Origin: a virus
Reading direction: 5' to 3' (one strand)
Virus record (IMG/VR): IMGVR_UViG_3300028415_000003
Span: 1 to 64,000 of that record
Length of the DNA: 64,000 bases
Position numbers and translations under genes: made by a program. Positions 9,190-18,986 of this stretch are shown piece after piece. Below the pieces are notes generated by a model that ran no database searches, was not told the DNA's origin, and saw only the letters and a list, made by a program, of their open reading frames with translations. Numbering within the stretch: the stretch's first letter is position 1; each line of letters begins with the position of its first letter.

Positions 9190-11727
9190 ATGAAAAATCA
9201 TTTTTTTAACGATTTGATCGCTCCTGAAAAAAAGAACCAAGAGTGGGTAAGAGGTAAAGCCTTGCAAATCATGAATGTAGCACAAAGTTCTTCACACCTT
9301 AAACAGAGAGACTATATTTGTTTTAAGTATTACAATGAAGAGTTTGCTGATGATGAGTCTTTTGATTACTTAAGAAAGTATGACAGCTATGTTATGCCTG
9401 CAAAAATCCGTTGGGTACCATTGGTTCGTCCAAGACTGCAAAGGCTGATATCTGAACTCTCACTTGTTCCTTTTAAGTATGATGTTCTACTTGCTGACAG
9501 CGAATCGCTTTTAAGAAAACATGACCGCATTATCAATGCTGTTCTCGATGAAATGGAGTTACAGATTCGTAATAATGCTCAGCAGATAACTACGCTTATT
9601 GGCGATATCAACAACAAAAAAGCACAGCTACAGCAAGCATTACAACAAAAAAACATGCCGCCTGAAAAAATGCAAGAATTGCGTATGGTAGTTGCCCAAA
9701 AGGAACAGGAGTACAGCGAAACCCTGCAGGGACTTAACTATCATCAAGGTATTAATTCAGAGCGATTAAATGCTGTTGAGAAAGCTCAGAAGTACGATTT
9801 TAAGGAAATGGAAGAAGTAGCAATGAAGAAGATTATCAAGGCCAACAATCAGAGATATAATCTTCATGCTGAAACAGTAAAAGCTTTCACAAACAAGCTT
9901 ATCAGCCAAGAGCTTTATTATGTCAATTATAGAGAAGGAGAGAAAGACCCCACCTTTAAAGCTGATAATCCTATGCAGGTATTTTGGGATAACAACAGCG
10001 ACAATGAATGGATTCAGCATGGCCGATGGGTAGCTCGTAAAGAATATTACTCACGAGAACAGATATATGACTTGTGGGGTGATCAAATGAATTCAGAGGA
10101 CATAAGAGAACTCACAAACCTTCCTTCCTCTCAGTATGAAAGTCCGAATGCTTTAATGGCTACCCCGAATGGAGCTATAGATACTGGCTACTTTGGAAGT
10201 AAAAGTAAAACGCAGGGAGTGCCTGTATGGTTTGTTTACTATCGCTCTCCAAGAAAGGTTAGGTTTAAGAAGTCACCTAATAAACACCTTCCTGAACGTC
10301 CGTTCACACATGTCATGAAGGACGAGGAAAAAGTAAAAACACAGAAAGGTGAAAAAGAAATAGTTCGTTATCCGGATGATATGTATCAGGCAACGATCAT
10401 CAATGGAAAAATCATTGTTGATGATGGCCTTTCTCCTTGTCAGGTAAGATCTCAGGATAATCCGGGGAGAGTGGAACTACCTATAATCGGAAAAAGCTTT
10501 AACGAAACGAATAAAGCTCCATATAGCATTATCTGGTCTACAAAAGATTTGCAGATTCAATATAATCTTGTCAATTATCACAAAGAATTGATGCTTGCCC
10601 TGGGCGGTGTTCGCGGTATTGTTATGGACTTGTCTCAAAAGCCCACAGCAATGTCAAAAGCAGAATGGTTTTATGACTTTAAGCGTGGCGTAGCATGGAT
10701 TCAGAGTAAGGATAAGAATGGCCGTTCAGCGCAGTTTAATCAATTCAAGACATTTGACAATAGCGTTTCTCCGGCCATCCAGTACCTTGATAATATCATG
10801 GAAAACATTCGAACAATTGTCGGTGATGTGACCGGTGTTACAAGGCAACGGATGGGTGACGTAGTGGATTCTGATCAAGTAGGCACTTCTAACATGGCTC
10901 TGCAGCAATCATCCATGACAACGCAAATTCTATATTATGAACATGAAGAAGTTACCGAAAAGGCATTAACCAGATATGCAAATATTGGTAAAGACAGCGC
11001 ATGGAAAGAAGGCCGGATTGATCACTTCATAAATACGGACACCAAGCAGCAGGAGATTATTCGTATTCCTAAGCAGATTGGCGAAGGGAAAGACTTCCTT
11101 ATTTCAATGGGTAATTTATCCAAAGAATACAAAAACCTTCAGGAGATAAAGCAATTGGCGTTTCGTTCCGGAGCGGCTAAGCACATGACCATGTCTCAAA
11201 TATCAAAGATGTACCGTATTGAAGACATTATTGAACTTGAAAAGACACTGGAAGAGTTTGAGGAAAAAGCCGCTGAACTTGCTCAACAAGCTAATATATC
11301 TGAAGAAGAAGCTAAGGCTGAAATGGCTATGCAGAAGATCAAATTCGAGAAGGAATACGATCTTAAGATTCAGCAGCAAGCGAATAATATGAAAGAGTAC
11401 CAGCTTAAGTTGAAAGAGAAAGAACTTGAAATCAAGAAAACTGAAATCATTGCTTCTATTGAGCAGAAACAACTTGAAATGCAAGTTAATGCAAATCTTA
11501 AGGTTGCTAAAATAGAAAGTGAAAGCGAAGTTGAGCAGGCGTACCTACAAGAGAAGAGCAGGGCAAATCAAGCCATGGAAGGTCTTAATAAGCTAAAACT
11601 GAAACTTGAAGCTATCCAAACAGAGATACAGGCTGTGAATGATGAAGAGAAAAGAGTCAGCAATGAAAAAGTAAAGTTTAGCTCAAACAAGCAAGGCGGT
11701 AGTAAAGAACATATAAATGACAACTAA
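9190..11727 (+). CDS. Portal protein
   Basis: 845 residues, directly after the terminase. The portal forms the dodecameric channel at the capsid vertex. The central part (about 240-610) has the mixed core typical of phage portals, including a helix-rich SPAIQYLDNIMENIRTIVGD segment before the presumed crown. Residues about 125-185 are a Gln-rich coiled coil, and residues about 690-845 are a long E/K/Q coiled coil. The length is close to crAss-like portals, which are unusually long. Assignment rests on order and overall pattern rather than an invariant motif. The leader is TAACGAATT before the ATG. Confidence 0.85.
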   Translation: MKNHFFNDLIAPEKKNQEWVRGKALQIMNVAQSSSHLKQRDYICFKYYNEEFADDESFDYLRKYDSYVMPAKIRWVPLVRPRLQRLISELSLVPFKYDVLLADSESLLRKHDRIINAVLDEMELQIRNNAQQITTLIGDINNKKAQLQQALQQKNMPPEKMQELRMVVAQKEQEYSETLQGLNYHQGINSERLNAVEKAQKYDFKEMEEVAMKKIIKANNQRYNLHAETVKAFTNKLISQELYYVNYREGEKDPTFKADNPMQVFWDNNSDNEWIQHGRWVARKEYYSREQIYDLWGDQMNSEDIRELTNLPSSQYESPNALMATPNGAIDTGYFGSKSKTQGVPVWFVYYRSPRKVRFKKSPNKHLPERPFTHVMKDEEKVKTQKGEKEIVRYPDDMYQATIINGKIIVDDGLSPCQVRSQDNPGRVELPIIGKSFNETNKAPYSIIWSTKDLQIQYNLVNYHKELMLALGGVRGIVMDLSQKPTAMSKAEWFYDFKRGVAWIQSKDKNGRSAQFNQFKTFDNSVSPAIQYLDNIMENIRTIVGDVTGVTRQRMGDVVDSDQVGTSNMALQQSSMTTQILYYEHEEVTEKALTRYANIGKDSAWKEGRIDHFINTDTKQQEIIRIPKQIGEGKDFLISMGNLSKEYKNLQEIKQLAFRSGAAKHMTMSQISKMYRIEDIIELEKTLEEFEEKAAELAQQANISEEEAKAEMAMQKIKFEKEYDLKIQQQANNMKEYQLKLKEKELEIKKTEIIASIEQKQLEMQVNANLKVAKIESESEVEQAYLQEKSRANQAMEGLNKLKLKLEAIQTEIQAVNDEEKRVSNEKVKFSSNKQGGSKEHINDN

Positions 11728-11774
11728 CTAAATGTACTTTTCAAAATATTTTAATCCGAGATAATTAGTGAGTT

Positions 11775-12830
11775 ATGACAACAAAAAGCACAGAGCAAAA
11801 TCCATCTGCATTCGCAAGCCCAGAGGGGCAGTACGAGTCTAGCACAACTAATCCACCGACTGATCCAGTGAACGATCCACCGGTAGACCCATCAGCAAGT
11901 GATCTGCCAGTAGACCCACAGGAAGGCGATCCTCCAACGGATGATACTCCTGTAGAAGATACACCGGAAGGATTAGATTATAATACGCTTTTCAATAAAG
12001 CAGCAGAAAAAATTGGCGTAAAAGCTCCCGAAAAAATTGAGAAGGATATCGATAAGTTTCTTGATTTTGTCACTACAAATGCAAAGCAGGGAAGTGACGA
12101 AAATCAGAACGACGATCTTCATCCGGAAGCCAAACGCTTTAACGAAGCTTTAAAGGCTGGTTCTAAACCGGAAGATTACTTTAAGGCATATCAAGAATCT
12201 TCAGCAGAATTAAACCTCCCTGATGATCAATTCATGTTTAACTATCTCAAAAATCAAAACGGTAAAACCGAAGAAAATGAGAATGGTTGGAGCGATGAAG
12301 ACATTGAGGAAAGGGTAAATCGAATGAAGGAAAGTGGCGTTCTCGAGACTCAATCTTACGACAAAAAACAAACTCGTAAGCAAGAGATTGAACAAGAACG
12401 CACCGCGCAACAAGAGGCGGCTGACAATGAAAAAACGACCAATGAGAATAATGTCAAAGCCGAGCAGAAAAAGGCTTATGACACGCTTATGGAGGAAGTT
12501 GATAAAATCGACACTATTGGCGGCATGAAAGTCGCTCCGGAAGACCATAAGGAATTCAAAAAGGTTTTTTCGAATTTGTTGGAGCCTGTGTCTGAAGAAA
12601 GCGATGTTCGCTCTTTAGATATGTTGCTACATAACAACAACGAGCTTTATAAGATGCTGTATATGTACTATAACGGTACAGACAAATTCAATAAGGCTCT
12701 TACAGAAGCTAAAGAAGATGTAAAAAACCAGTTTGTTAAAAAACTAAATCTTAATCCCGATGTAGGCTCCGGCCAATCTCAAAAACCAAATACAGTTGAT
12801 GTTTCAAAATTTGCTTCGCCAGAAAAATAA
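11775..12830 (+). CDS. Scaffold-like / head assembly protein
   Basis: 351 residues between portal and major capsid protein, the usual place of a scaffold. Residues about 1-75 are low-complexity and rich in Pro, Asp and Thr, with repeated DPP and PVDP units. The rest is acidic and strongly helical, with charged stretches such as EQERTAQQEAADNEK around 200-225. This composition is typical of capsid scaffolds, which line the prohead and are then removed. No enzymatic motif is visible. Scaffold is inferred from position and composition; a minor head protein is the alternative. Confidence 0.65.
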   Translation: MTTKSTEQNPSAFASPEGQYESSTTNPPTDPVNDPPVDPSASDLPVDPQEGDPPTDDTPVEDTPEGLDYNTLFNKAAEKIGVKAPEKIEKDIDKFLDFVTTNAKQGSDENQNDDLHPEAKRFNEALKAGSKPEDYFKAYQESSAELNLPDDQFMFNYLKNQNGKTEENENGWSDEDIEERVNRMKESGVLETQSYDKKQTRKQEIEQERTAQQEAADNEKTTNENNVKAEQKKAYDTLMEEVDKIDTIGGMKVAPEDHKEFKKVFSNLLEPVSEESDVRSLDMLLHNNNELYKMLYMYYNGTDKFNKALTEAKEDVKNQFVKKLNLNPDVGSGQSQKPNTVDVSKFASPEK

Positions 12831-12861
12831 ATAATTATTAATCATTTAAAAACAACTGTAA

Positions 12862-14283
12862 ATGAAACTTTTAACAGGTAATATGCAGGGGTGGGCAAAC
12901 GAATCTACCACCTCAAACCACTTATTGACATTAGGTATTTCTGAACCTGAAGTATTGAATCAGGCAGCCACACTTTTTCAGCAAGAATATACTCCTCTCT
13001 CTTCATTCCTTGCAAACAAAGGTTATACCGCTAAAGGGTTGACTCCAGGGTACGAGTCTAAAAACTACCGCGTAGTTGGTAACCGAAAAGTAATGTGGCC
13101 GGTAAAAGGATCGAGCAAGCGTAAAGGGCGTGTAACACGCTTTGAAGCTGATCACGAATCAACTCCCGGTATTCATGGCGAACTCGTTAAGATTTACACC
13201 GATACCGATTGGTTTTCTCCTTATGATACGCTTGAACTTGCAGACAACCGTACGATTGTAACGATTGTTGACGACAAGCTTCCTGACGAAGTAGAGCCTG
13301 GAGAATGGCTGTATTACTGCAAAATGAACCGTGATTCAGAAGCGGAATACGTTGATCCTGAACTTCTTGTTGATGGTGCCGAAATTGGCTTCGCTTATAC
13401 CAACTTTTATGAAGGTTCTGAGACAGCTTACGAGAAGTATACCGGTCATAATTGGGCTGCAAGTTACATGACTATTCAGCGTATGAAATGGTCTATAACT
13501 GGTACTGCTGCTGAAATGAAGACTGGTAAGTATTGGGTTGAGCACAATGGCGAAAAAGCCTGGGTAACTTATGCTGAAATGGAAATGCTTCAGCGTTGGG
13601 CTGCAGCTCGTGAATTCCAAATCACTCGCGGTAAAGGAACAGTTTCTGAAAAAGATACTGTAATGCTTCGTGACCTTAAAGGTCGTGACATTGTTGCCGG
13701 TTCAGGTATAACTAATATTGGTGACGGATCACTTCGTTACCCAATGAATGAGTTGACAATGAACGTGGTTGACAACACCATGTCAAACATGCACATCTTC
13801 AGCTCTAACGAGGGTAAACTTGAAATGACTGTCCTTGCTGGTAAACGTTATCTCGACACTTTCAGTCGCCTGATGCGTAAAGAGGCCGGTGTCGATCCTC
13901 ACGTTGTTGAGGGAACCGGATCTGAAAAAGGTATCAATGCCACTTATTCATTCTATGAATTTAACGGTATTCGTATCTATCCTATATACGCAAAGTATAT
14001 GGATGACAGTTCTCGTCCTTCTCGTTACAACCAAACGAAAGGCTACCGTAAAGCTTCCAATTCAGCTATTTGGATGTCTACTGGTAATTCCAATATCGGA
14101 GCCCCTAACATTGAGTTAATTGCACTTGGAGATCGTTCATTCAAGAAAGGTACTGTAAGTGGTATCGATGAAGGTGGCGATCAAATGAAAACATCTGTGG
14201 ATGGTAGTCACACTCACGTGCTGTCTGAAACGGGTATCATCTGCCGTGACATGTTCGGTATTTCTGAACACTATGAACGATAG
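12862..14283 (+). CDS. Major capsid protein
   Basis: 473 residues, ending in TAG. Position after portal and scaffold-like genes, size, and a balanced beta/alpha composition fit an HK97-fold capsid protein of the crAss-like type. The N-terminus MKLLTGNMQGWANESTT leads into a long arm. Aromatic-rich central segments and GHNWAASYMTIQRMKW around 195-210 are in keeping with crAss-like shells. There is no obvious N-terminal protease site. This is likely the most abundant virion protein. Identity is inferred from synteny and overall similarity. Confidence 0.85.
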   Translation: MKLLTGNMQGWANESTTSNHLLTLGISEPEVLNQAATLFQQEYTPLSSFLANKGYTAKGLTPGYESKNYRVVGNRKVMWPVKGSSKRKGRVTRFEADHESTPGIHGELVKIYTDTDWFSPYDTLELADNRTIVTIVDDKLPDEVEPGEWLYYCKMNRDSEAEYVDPELLVDGAEIGFAYTNFYEGSETAYEKYTGHNWAASYMTIQRMKWSITGTAAEMKTGKYWVEHNGEKAWVTYAEMEMLQRWAAAREFQITRGKGTVSEKDTVMLRDLKGRDIVAGSGITNIGDGSLRYPMNELTMNVVDNTMSNMHIFSSNEGKLEMTVLAGKRYLDTFSRLMRKEAGVDPHVVEGTGSEKGINATYSFYEFNGIRIYPIYAKYMDDSSRPSRYNQTKGYRKASNSAIWMSTGNSNIGAPNIELIALGDRSFKKGTVSGIDEGGDQMKTSVDGSHTHVLSETGIICRDMFGISEHYER

Positions 14284-14308
14284 TATTCACCAACAAAAAT
14301 AAAATTAA

Positions 14309-15007
14309 ATGTATATTTTAAAATCGTTAAGGGCTAAATACAAAACATCTCCATGGTTCACCGTGCCTTACATAGACAATAGCAGCAAAGCCCTGACAGG
14401 TCAACACGACATGTCAAAGCAGGAACTTAGTAAACAACCTTATTTGATTGAGGCAACTACGCAATACCCTTTAAGCCATAACGAATCTTTAGACGAAAAG
14501 ATTCCAGAGCAAAAACTAAAGCTTGAGATGATAAAACACTTGCCGGAAGTTGCACCGAGCCAATCAAAAGCAGATCCTGTAAAGCATCTTTTCTTTCTGT
14601 ACAATGCAGAAGAAGTAGCTGATGAAGTTGTGTCTTCATATGAAAAAAAGTCCAAAGCAATGAAAGTTGTAGAGGATAACAGTTCAAATGCAGGTTTCCG
14701 TGACCTTGGATTTTTCCTTGGTATCGATCCTCGCAGACACGTTACAAAAGTGCTTAAGAAGATGGTTTATCAGGAAGCTGACAATAACCCTGAACGGGTA
14801 TTGGCTTTCACCGATAAAGGTTCTGCAAAGTACCTTTTTGTCCGTAAGATTGTCAAAACAGGTATTGTTCGACACAGCAATAATGGATATTACTTCGGCG
14901 AAGTCCTTTTAGGATATGGAGAGTCTGAGGTAGTAGCCTATATTGAAAACGAGAAGAACACTGAAATAAAAGAGCGCCTTGGGGCACTTCTCAGGGAAGA
15001 AGAATAA
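14309..15007 (+). CDS. Hypothetical head-neck region protein
   Basis: 232 residues, directly after the capsid gene and one base before the next gene (TAAATG). The N-terminal third is polar and Lys/Pro-rich. The C-terminal two thirds (about 100-232) look folded, with alternating charged helices and short strands (KYLFVRKIVKTGIV). I do not recognise the family. Its place in the head block makes it a probable virion protein, perhaps an auxiliary capsid or head-completion protein. Confidence 0.6.
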   Translation: MYILKSLRAKYKTSPWFTVPYIDNSSKALTGQHDMSKQELSKQPYLIEATTQYPLSHNESLDEKIPEQKLKLEMIKHLPEVAPSQSKADPVKHLFFLYNAEEVADEVVSSYEKKSKAMKVVEDNSSNAGFRDLGFFLGIDPRRHVTKVLKKMVYQEADNNPERVLAFTDKGSAKYLFVRKIVKTGIVRHSNNGYYFGEVLLGYGESEVVAYIENEKNTEIKERLGALLREEE

Positions 15008-15709
15008 ATGACAACACAAGAAACATATCGATTATTTTTAGAGAGTATTAGAAAGGGAAGGACACGATCCTTTCCTCCTGATCTCTTTAATCCTTTTATC
15101 AATAAGGTGGCCCGTGAATGGCTGAAAGGAAAAGTAAATGAATTTCAGCAGAACGGAAAGCGTATTGATGATATCGATTTGCTTTATGTCAAAACAGATG
15201 GTGTCGATGGTTATCCGGCAATAGAGATTACTAGTTACATAAATAATGTTTCTGTTTTTGATTTCCCTGGCATACAAAGCCAATTGATCAATAAAATACC
15301 TCACGCAGAAATTGGCGGATCGTTATATCCTTTGTCTTTCCGACTAATTAAGGTTATTGCGAATTTAAACGGTAAGCCAGTTGAGTGCCAGTATTTAGAC
15401 AGTCACAAAACGCTTGAAAATAAATATCAGAAGCTTTCTGAAAATATTGTTTATTACGAGCTGAGCAAAAAGAAGATACGCATCTATGCGACGGATCGCG
15501 TACCTTCAATTGTTCTTAATTATGTCAGGCAGCCACGTCCTTATTTCTTTGATATTTCTAATGTAAATGATCATATAGCATTTGAGTACGGGGATGAACA
15601 GGTCGATGAAATCATTGATAATGCTGTTAGAGTATTTCTTGAACGAAACACAGATCAGCGCTATCAAACTTTCTTGAATGAAGAAAAAATTAAATCAGTA
15701 AATAATTAA
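15008..15709 (+). CDS. Probable head-tail connector / ring protein
   Basis: 233 residues. It begins with a helical region (about 1-50) and has a middle of alternating strands. The C-terminus (HIAFEYGDEQVDEIIDNAVR, then FLERNTDQRYQTFLNEE) resembles the C-terminal helix of crAss-like neck adaptor proteins. In these phages several ring proteins stack between portal and tail. No catalytic residues are seen. The connector role is inferred from synteny and general pattern. Confidence 0.55.
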   Translation: MTTQETYRLFLESIRKGRTRSFPPDLFNPFINKVAREWLKGKVNEFQQNGKRIDDIDLLYVKTDGVDGYPAIEITSYINNVSVFDFPGIQSQLINKIPHAEIGGSLYPLSFRLIKVIANLNGKPVECQYLDSHKTLENKYQKLSENIVYYELSKKKIRIYATDRVPSIVLNYVRQPRPYFFDISNVNDHIAFEYGDEQVDEIIDNAVRVFLERNTDQRYQTFLNEEKIKSVNN

Positions 15710-15721
15710 AAAAATAGTAAA

Positions 15722-16789
15722 ATGGGAAACTTAGTAAGAAACACAAATCGTCTGCTTATCAATAGTGATAAAGATCAGTTTGTTGCCGACACAACGAACA
15801 ATAAGCTTTTTATCAAAGATTATGCAGGCTCTATCGAAGCTAACAACGCTTCATATGCAGGGCAAGCAAAAACGGTCCTGAAAGCAGGAAAGAAAACTCC
15901 TGTACCTTCAATTGTTGTTTTGGAAACTGAACCAATGGTTGCTTCACAGCCCATAAGCTTCAGCAATGGAATCAATATTCGCAAGCAAGCAAAATTCAAA
16001 GGCTTCCAGGATGAGATTCCGGAAGTGGCAAAGTACTACGATGGTTATATCGAGCACTGCGCCCCTATCAATGGAGCCACTCTTGCTGACAGTGATCTTG
16101 TAAAACTTCGGGAGAGCATTAAAAGCCTTATCAATGGTGACGTTCATGGCTTTGGCTATGCAGGTATTCCATTGATTTTTGATGTTGGCGATGTGGCTAC
16201 AGCAACGACCGCAACTATCATTATCGGAAGTACCGAAAAAACGTACACAGGAGCGGACACGACGGCATTTGCAAAAGCTGTTAATGACGCTGGCCTTGCT
16301 TATGCCGTTGTTTCTGAAGAAAGCGGCTTAGTTATTATCACTGGTCTGAAAGGTGAAGATATTACTGAAGCTGCTATTCCTGGATACGAGAATCTAAGCT
16401 TGAATGCTAGTTACACTCGTCCGCTGTATGTCATTGCACGTGAGGAAACTCGTAGGCTGATGATTACACCTGACAATGTTGGGCCTGTTATTCATACTCA
16501 AGCAGGAGATTACGGATACCTTACCTCACTGGATATGTACCGTCTCTTCTCAATCAAGCCTTATGATTTCTTCTCTCGTCCAAAGGTTCCAATAGAAGAT
16601 GTGGACTATGTAAAGTATCGTTTTGAGATTGTCCATGAGGGATATGCACTCGATGGGTTTGGCCATGAAGACAAGGTTCGTGAAAAGATGGAAATCTATC
16701 TGGCCGACACCGGGACTCAGGTTTTCGACTTTGAAACAAAACTCGATACTATTGGTCTATCGCCTATTGGTGATAGTTTTGTAATATAA
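15722..16789 (+). CDS. Hypothetical virion protein of the head module
   Basis: 355 residues, ending before a probable terminator, so it is the last gene of the head transcription unit. The N-terminal 80 residues are polar with basic patches. The middle (about 155-225) is an Ala/Thr/Val-rich beta segment that could be an inserted Ig-like domain: it begins TATTATIIIGSTEKTYTG and ends near VIITGLKG. The C-terminal part is well folded (RFEIVHEGYALDGFGHED). It may be a shell-associated protein. I do not recognise a named family. Confidence 0.6.
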   Translation: MGNLVRNTNRLLINSDKDQFVADTTNNKLFIKDYAGSIEANNASYAGQAKTVLKAGKKTPVPSIVVLETEPMVASQPISFSNGINIRKQAKFKGFQDEIPEVAKYYDGYIEHCAPINGATLADSDLVKLRESIKSLINGDVHGFGYAGIPLIFDVGDVATATTATIIIGSTEKTYTGADTTAFAKAVNDAGLAYAVVSEESGLVIITGLKGEDITEAAIPGYENLSLNASYTRPLYVIAREETRRLMITPDNVGPVIHTQAGDYGYLTSLDMYRLFSIKPYDFFSRPKVPIEDVDYVKYRFEIVHEGYALDGFGHEDKVREKMEIYLADTGTQVFDFETKLDTIGLSPIGDSFVI

Positions 16790-16856
16790 TCAAAACTATT
16801 TGTGGGTGGGTAGTTCACAATTAGTTAGGATGATAGTTCAATAAATGATCAGAAGG

Positions 16857-16885
16857 GAGGGGTCGATTGATCTCTCTTTTTTTTT
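16857..16885 (+). terminator. Probable intrinsic terminator after the head genes
   Basis: GAGGGGTC (16857-16864) and GATCTCTC (16869-16876) form an 8-bp stem with two G-U pairs and a GATT loop, followed by nine T. It lies in the 111-bp gap after the head genes and would separate or attenuate head and neck/tail transcription. Confidence 0.7.
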
Positions 16886-16900
16886 AAATAACTCAGAAGC

Positions 16901-17548
16901 ATGGAAGAAGTCAAAACGCTTAATGATATAGTAGATTCGATTGAGTATTCTCTTTCAAACTATCAGGTAAATGGAGATTTCCGGATTACAAAAGAATTTA
17001 TACGTGATAAGGTTCTTGATGTTAGAACGGCAATAATCCGCGAACTCAAAAACAGAAAGCGAAGGATTCCTTCAGAATTTTATCAGGAAAACGTTTTCAA
17101 TGTATCTCTCGGTCCTGACATGAAATTTATACGGGAAAACATTGAAGCAACCGTTCAGCTTCATGAGATAGTACATAGTCTGGGCAATGAAAACATTGTT
17201 TATTTTGGCGCAAAAAACTTCAGAAGAAAATTTGACAGACACTCGATGGAAGGCCTTTTAACTTTAGAACATTCAGAATATGTTAATACGCGGCCAAGCT
17301 ATGCGACATTGGGCAGTAAAGCTTATATTAAAAATATGCCAACCGCAGGAATGAAGAGTGTTTCTGTCGTAGCTGTATGGGCTAATCCTGAGAAGGACAA
17401 ACCCTTTCCGATATCAAGAGACTATAAGATTGAAGTTATGGTCAAGAAAGATATCCTAAGCTCTTTTGGTATCCGAATAGATGAATCAAAAGATGAACTT
17501 GATCTGACAGGCCGAGGACAACAGCAGCAAAAAACTCAGCAACAATGA
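16901..17548 (+). CDS. Hypothetical neck/ring protein
   Basis: 215 residues. The first half is helical (DIVDSIEYSLSNYQVNGDFR, TAIIRELKNRKRR). The second half is stranded, and the C-terminus is Gln-rich (GRGQQQQKTQQQ), probably disordered. Gene order after the capsid module and before the gp4-like tail protein fits one of the stacked ring proteins of crAss-like phages. It ends in TGA overlapping the next ATG (ATGA). No motif proves the role. Confidence 0.55.
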   Translation: MEEVKTLNDIVDSIEYSLSNYQVNGDFRITKEFIRDKVLDVRTAIIRELKNRKRRIPSEFYQENVFNVSLGPDMKFIRENIEATVQLHEIVHSLGNENIVYFGAKNFRRKFDRHSMEGLLTLEHSEYVNTRPSYATLGSKAYIKNMPTAGMKSVSVVAVWANPEKDKPFPISRDYKIEVMVKKDILSSFGIRIDESKDELDLTGRGQQQQKTQQQ

Positions 17549-17925
17549 GAGAATACCTTTTAATTACAGAAACGATAAATACTATAGAAACTTATCTTCC
17601 GGTAAGAACTGTGATGAATGTGGTCTCAAAAGAGAATGGTGTTTACACAGCAAAAAGAGATGATGTTGAATTTCAGGTACCGGAAAAGAATTGTGTAGAG
17701 ATCAATGATATGGAAGCTGATATTATTAAAAAGCAGGAAGAAGCTAAATCTCGTGGAATTTATCTTTGGAAGAATTACAAGGAATTTTACAAAAAAGCAT
17801 ATGGAATTGATCTTGAAAGAAGCTACATGCCGGATTACGAATATATTCCCAAAAAAGTAAAAACGAAAAAACCAAAAAGAGAAGATGAAGGAGATTCGCG
17901 TGAAAACGAAATATGGGTACAGTAA
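17545..17925 (+). CDS. Hypothetical small virion-block protein
   Basis: 126 residues. The start overlaps the previous stop (ATGA) and the end overlaps the next gene by 41 nt. An N-terminal beta-rich part (about 1-55) is followed by a helical YLWKNYKEFYKKAYGIDLE segment and a Lys-rich tail (IPKKVKTKKPKRE). I do not recognise the family. Tight coupling to ring-like genes suggests a neck or tail accessory protein. Confidence 0.55.
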   Translation: MREYLLITETINTIETYLPVRTVMNVVSKENGVYTAKRDDVEFQVPEKNCVEINDMEADIIKKQEEAKSRGIYLWKNYKEFYKKAYGIDLERSYMPDYEYIPKKVKTKKPKREDEGDSRENEIWVQ

Positions 17926-18400
17926 GAATAACATTGTAGGTATTCATGACATAACAGATGATAGCTTTTCTTATTTTGAGCAAAACAAAACATTTGCCAA
18001 TTACAAAGAGCTTTATAAGGATATCAACACTTCGAAGGCACGTTACAAAATGACACATAAACGTATTGCCATAACCATATTTAGATTATTCCTTGAAGAG
18101 TTAATGAACGACTTGATTTACAATAATGTCGTTTTTGTTTTTCCTATCAGGGGAAGGCTTTGTTTAAGCGTAAACGAGCAGCAAAAAAAGGCAAAGTATA
18201 ACATTGAGACAAGAGGAATGAAGAGCCGATTCATGCTTAACATGAGCCAAATCCTTTTCAATAAAACAAGACAGGTTCGGTATTATGTTAAGGTAGCCAA
18301 AAGATATTATGAAAAGATTCAACTAAATCTATCTGAAGGGCACACTTATCCTTATCTTGAAAATTACCCAAAAACAGATCACTATGAAGAAAAACGCTAA
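17885..18400 (+). CDS. Small basic virion-block protein, possibly IHF-like
   Basis: 171 residues, strongly basic. The middle (about 55-100) reads MTHKRIAITIFRLFLEEL followed by NDLIYNNVVFVFPIRG. This resembles small crAss-like proteins encoded before the tail tubular gene that have been described as related to IHF subunits; I recall this from the family and cannot test it here. It may bind DNA or be a neck protein. A GTG at 17900 is an alternative start that would shorten the 41-nt overlap with the previous gene. Confidence 0.5.
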   Translation: MKEIRVKTKYGYSKNNIVGIHDITDDSFSYFEQNKTFANYKELYKDINTSKARYKMTHKRIAITIFRLFLEELMNDLIYNNVVFVFPIRGRLCLSVNEQQKKAKYNIETRGMKSRFMLNMSQILFNKTRQVRYYVKVAKRYYEKIQLNLSEGHTYPYLENYPKTDHYEEKR

Positions 18401-18986
18401 ATATATCAGCCCTGAAGTAATTTTTAACAGGCTGACAAAAATCATTAAGGGTAAAAGCTTTGAGATTGGCGACGTGATATCATGGTGTGCCCAGGTTGAA
18501 ACAGAATTTCTTGGTGACGATTATCAATTAATCAAACATGAAGACAAACCTTTTAAGATAGATAAAGAAAAAAGAGTAAGAGTGCCAAATAATCTTTACC
18601 GGTTATTTTCGGTCACAAACAAGTCCGGTACCAGACTTACTTATGAATATAATGGAGCATATATTTTTCTTCCTGACAGCTATACGGCCAAAGAAGTGCA
18701 TTTAAATTATACGGCCATTCCAATAGACCCTGATACCGGTTACCCCTTAATTCTTCGTGGCCATGAGCCTGTTTGTGAAGCGTATTGTCTTCGGAGCATG
18801 TATTATGAAAACTATTTGAACGGGGAAATAAATCAGTACCAGTGGAACGAACTTGTAAGAAGTTTTGAAGATAAGCTTGCAGGTGCTGCCACAGGAGTAA
18901 GATATATGGATGCTGACGAAAAAGAAACAATAACAAAAGTGATGTACAGCATCATAAAGCCTTTCAATTATCCAAACTCATTCTAA
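18384..18986 (+). CDS. Tail tubular / P22 gp4-like adaptor protein
   Basis: About 200 residues. Opening YISPEVIFNRLTKIIKGKSF, the WCAQVETEFLG segment and a helical C-terminus (GHEPVCEAYCLRSMYYENYL, YQWNELVRSFEDKLAGAA) fit the gp4-like adaptor conserved in crAss-like phages, which joins portal to tail. I chose the ATG at 18384 (MKKNAKYIS), which overlaps the previous gene by 17 nt. An ATG at 18357 would add nine residues and enlarge the overlap. The next gene follows immediately. Confidence 0.7.
   Translation: MKKNAKYISPEVIFNRLTKIIKGKSFEIGDVISWCAQVETEFLGDDYQLIKHEDKPFKIDKEKRVRVPNNLYRLFSVTNKSGTRLTYEYNGAYIFLPDSYTAKEVHLNYTAIPIDPDTGYPLILRGHEPVCEAYCLRSMYYENYLNGEINQYQWNELVRSFEDKLAGAATGVRYMDADEKETITKVMYSIIKPFNYPNSF

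Noticed and set aside
16807-16819. TGGGTAGTTCACA shared between 16807-16819 and the minus strand at 55237-55249, with a shorter match at 59489
   Set aside because: A 13-nt match is expected by chance many times in 64 kb on two strands, and the three contexts do not otherwise agree.
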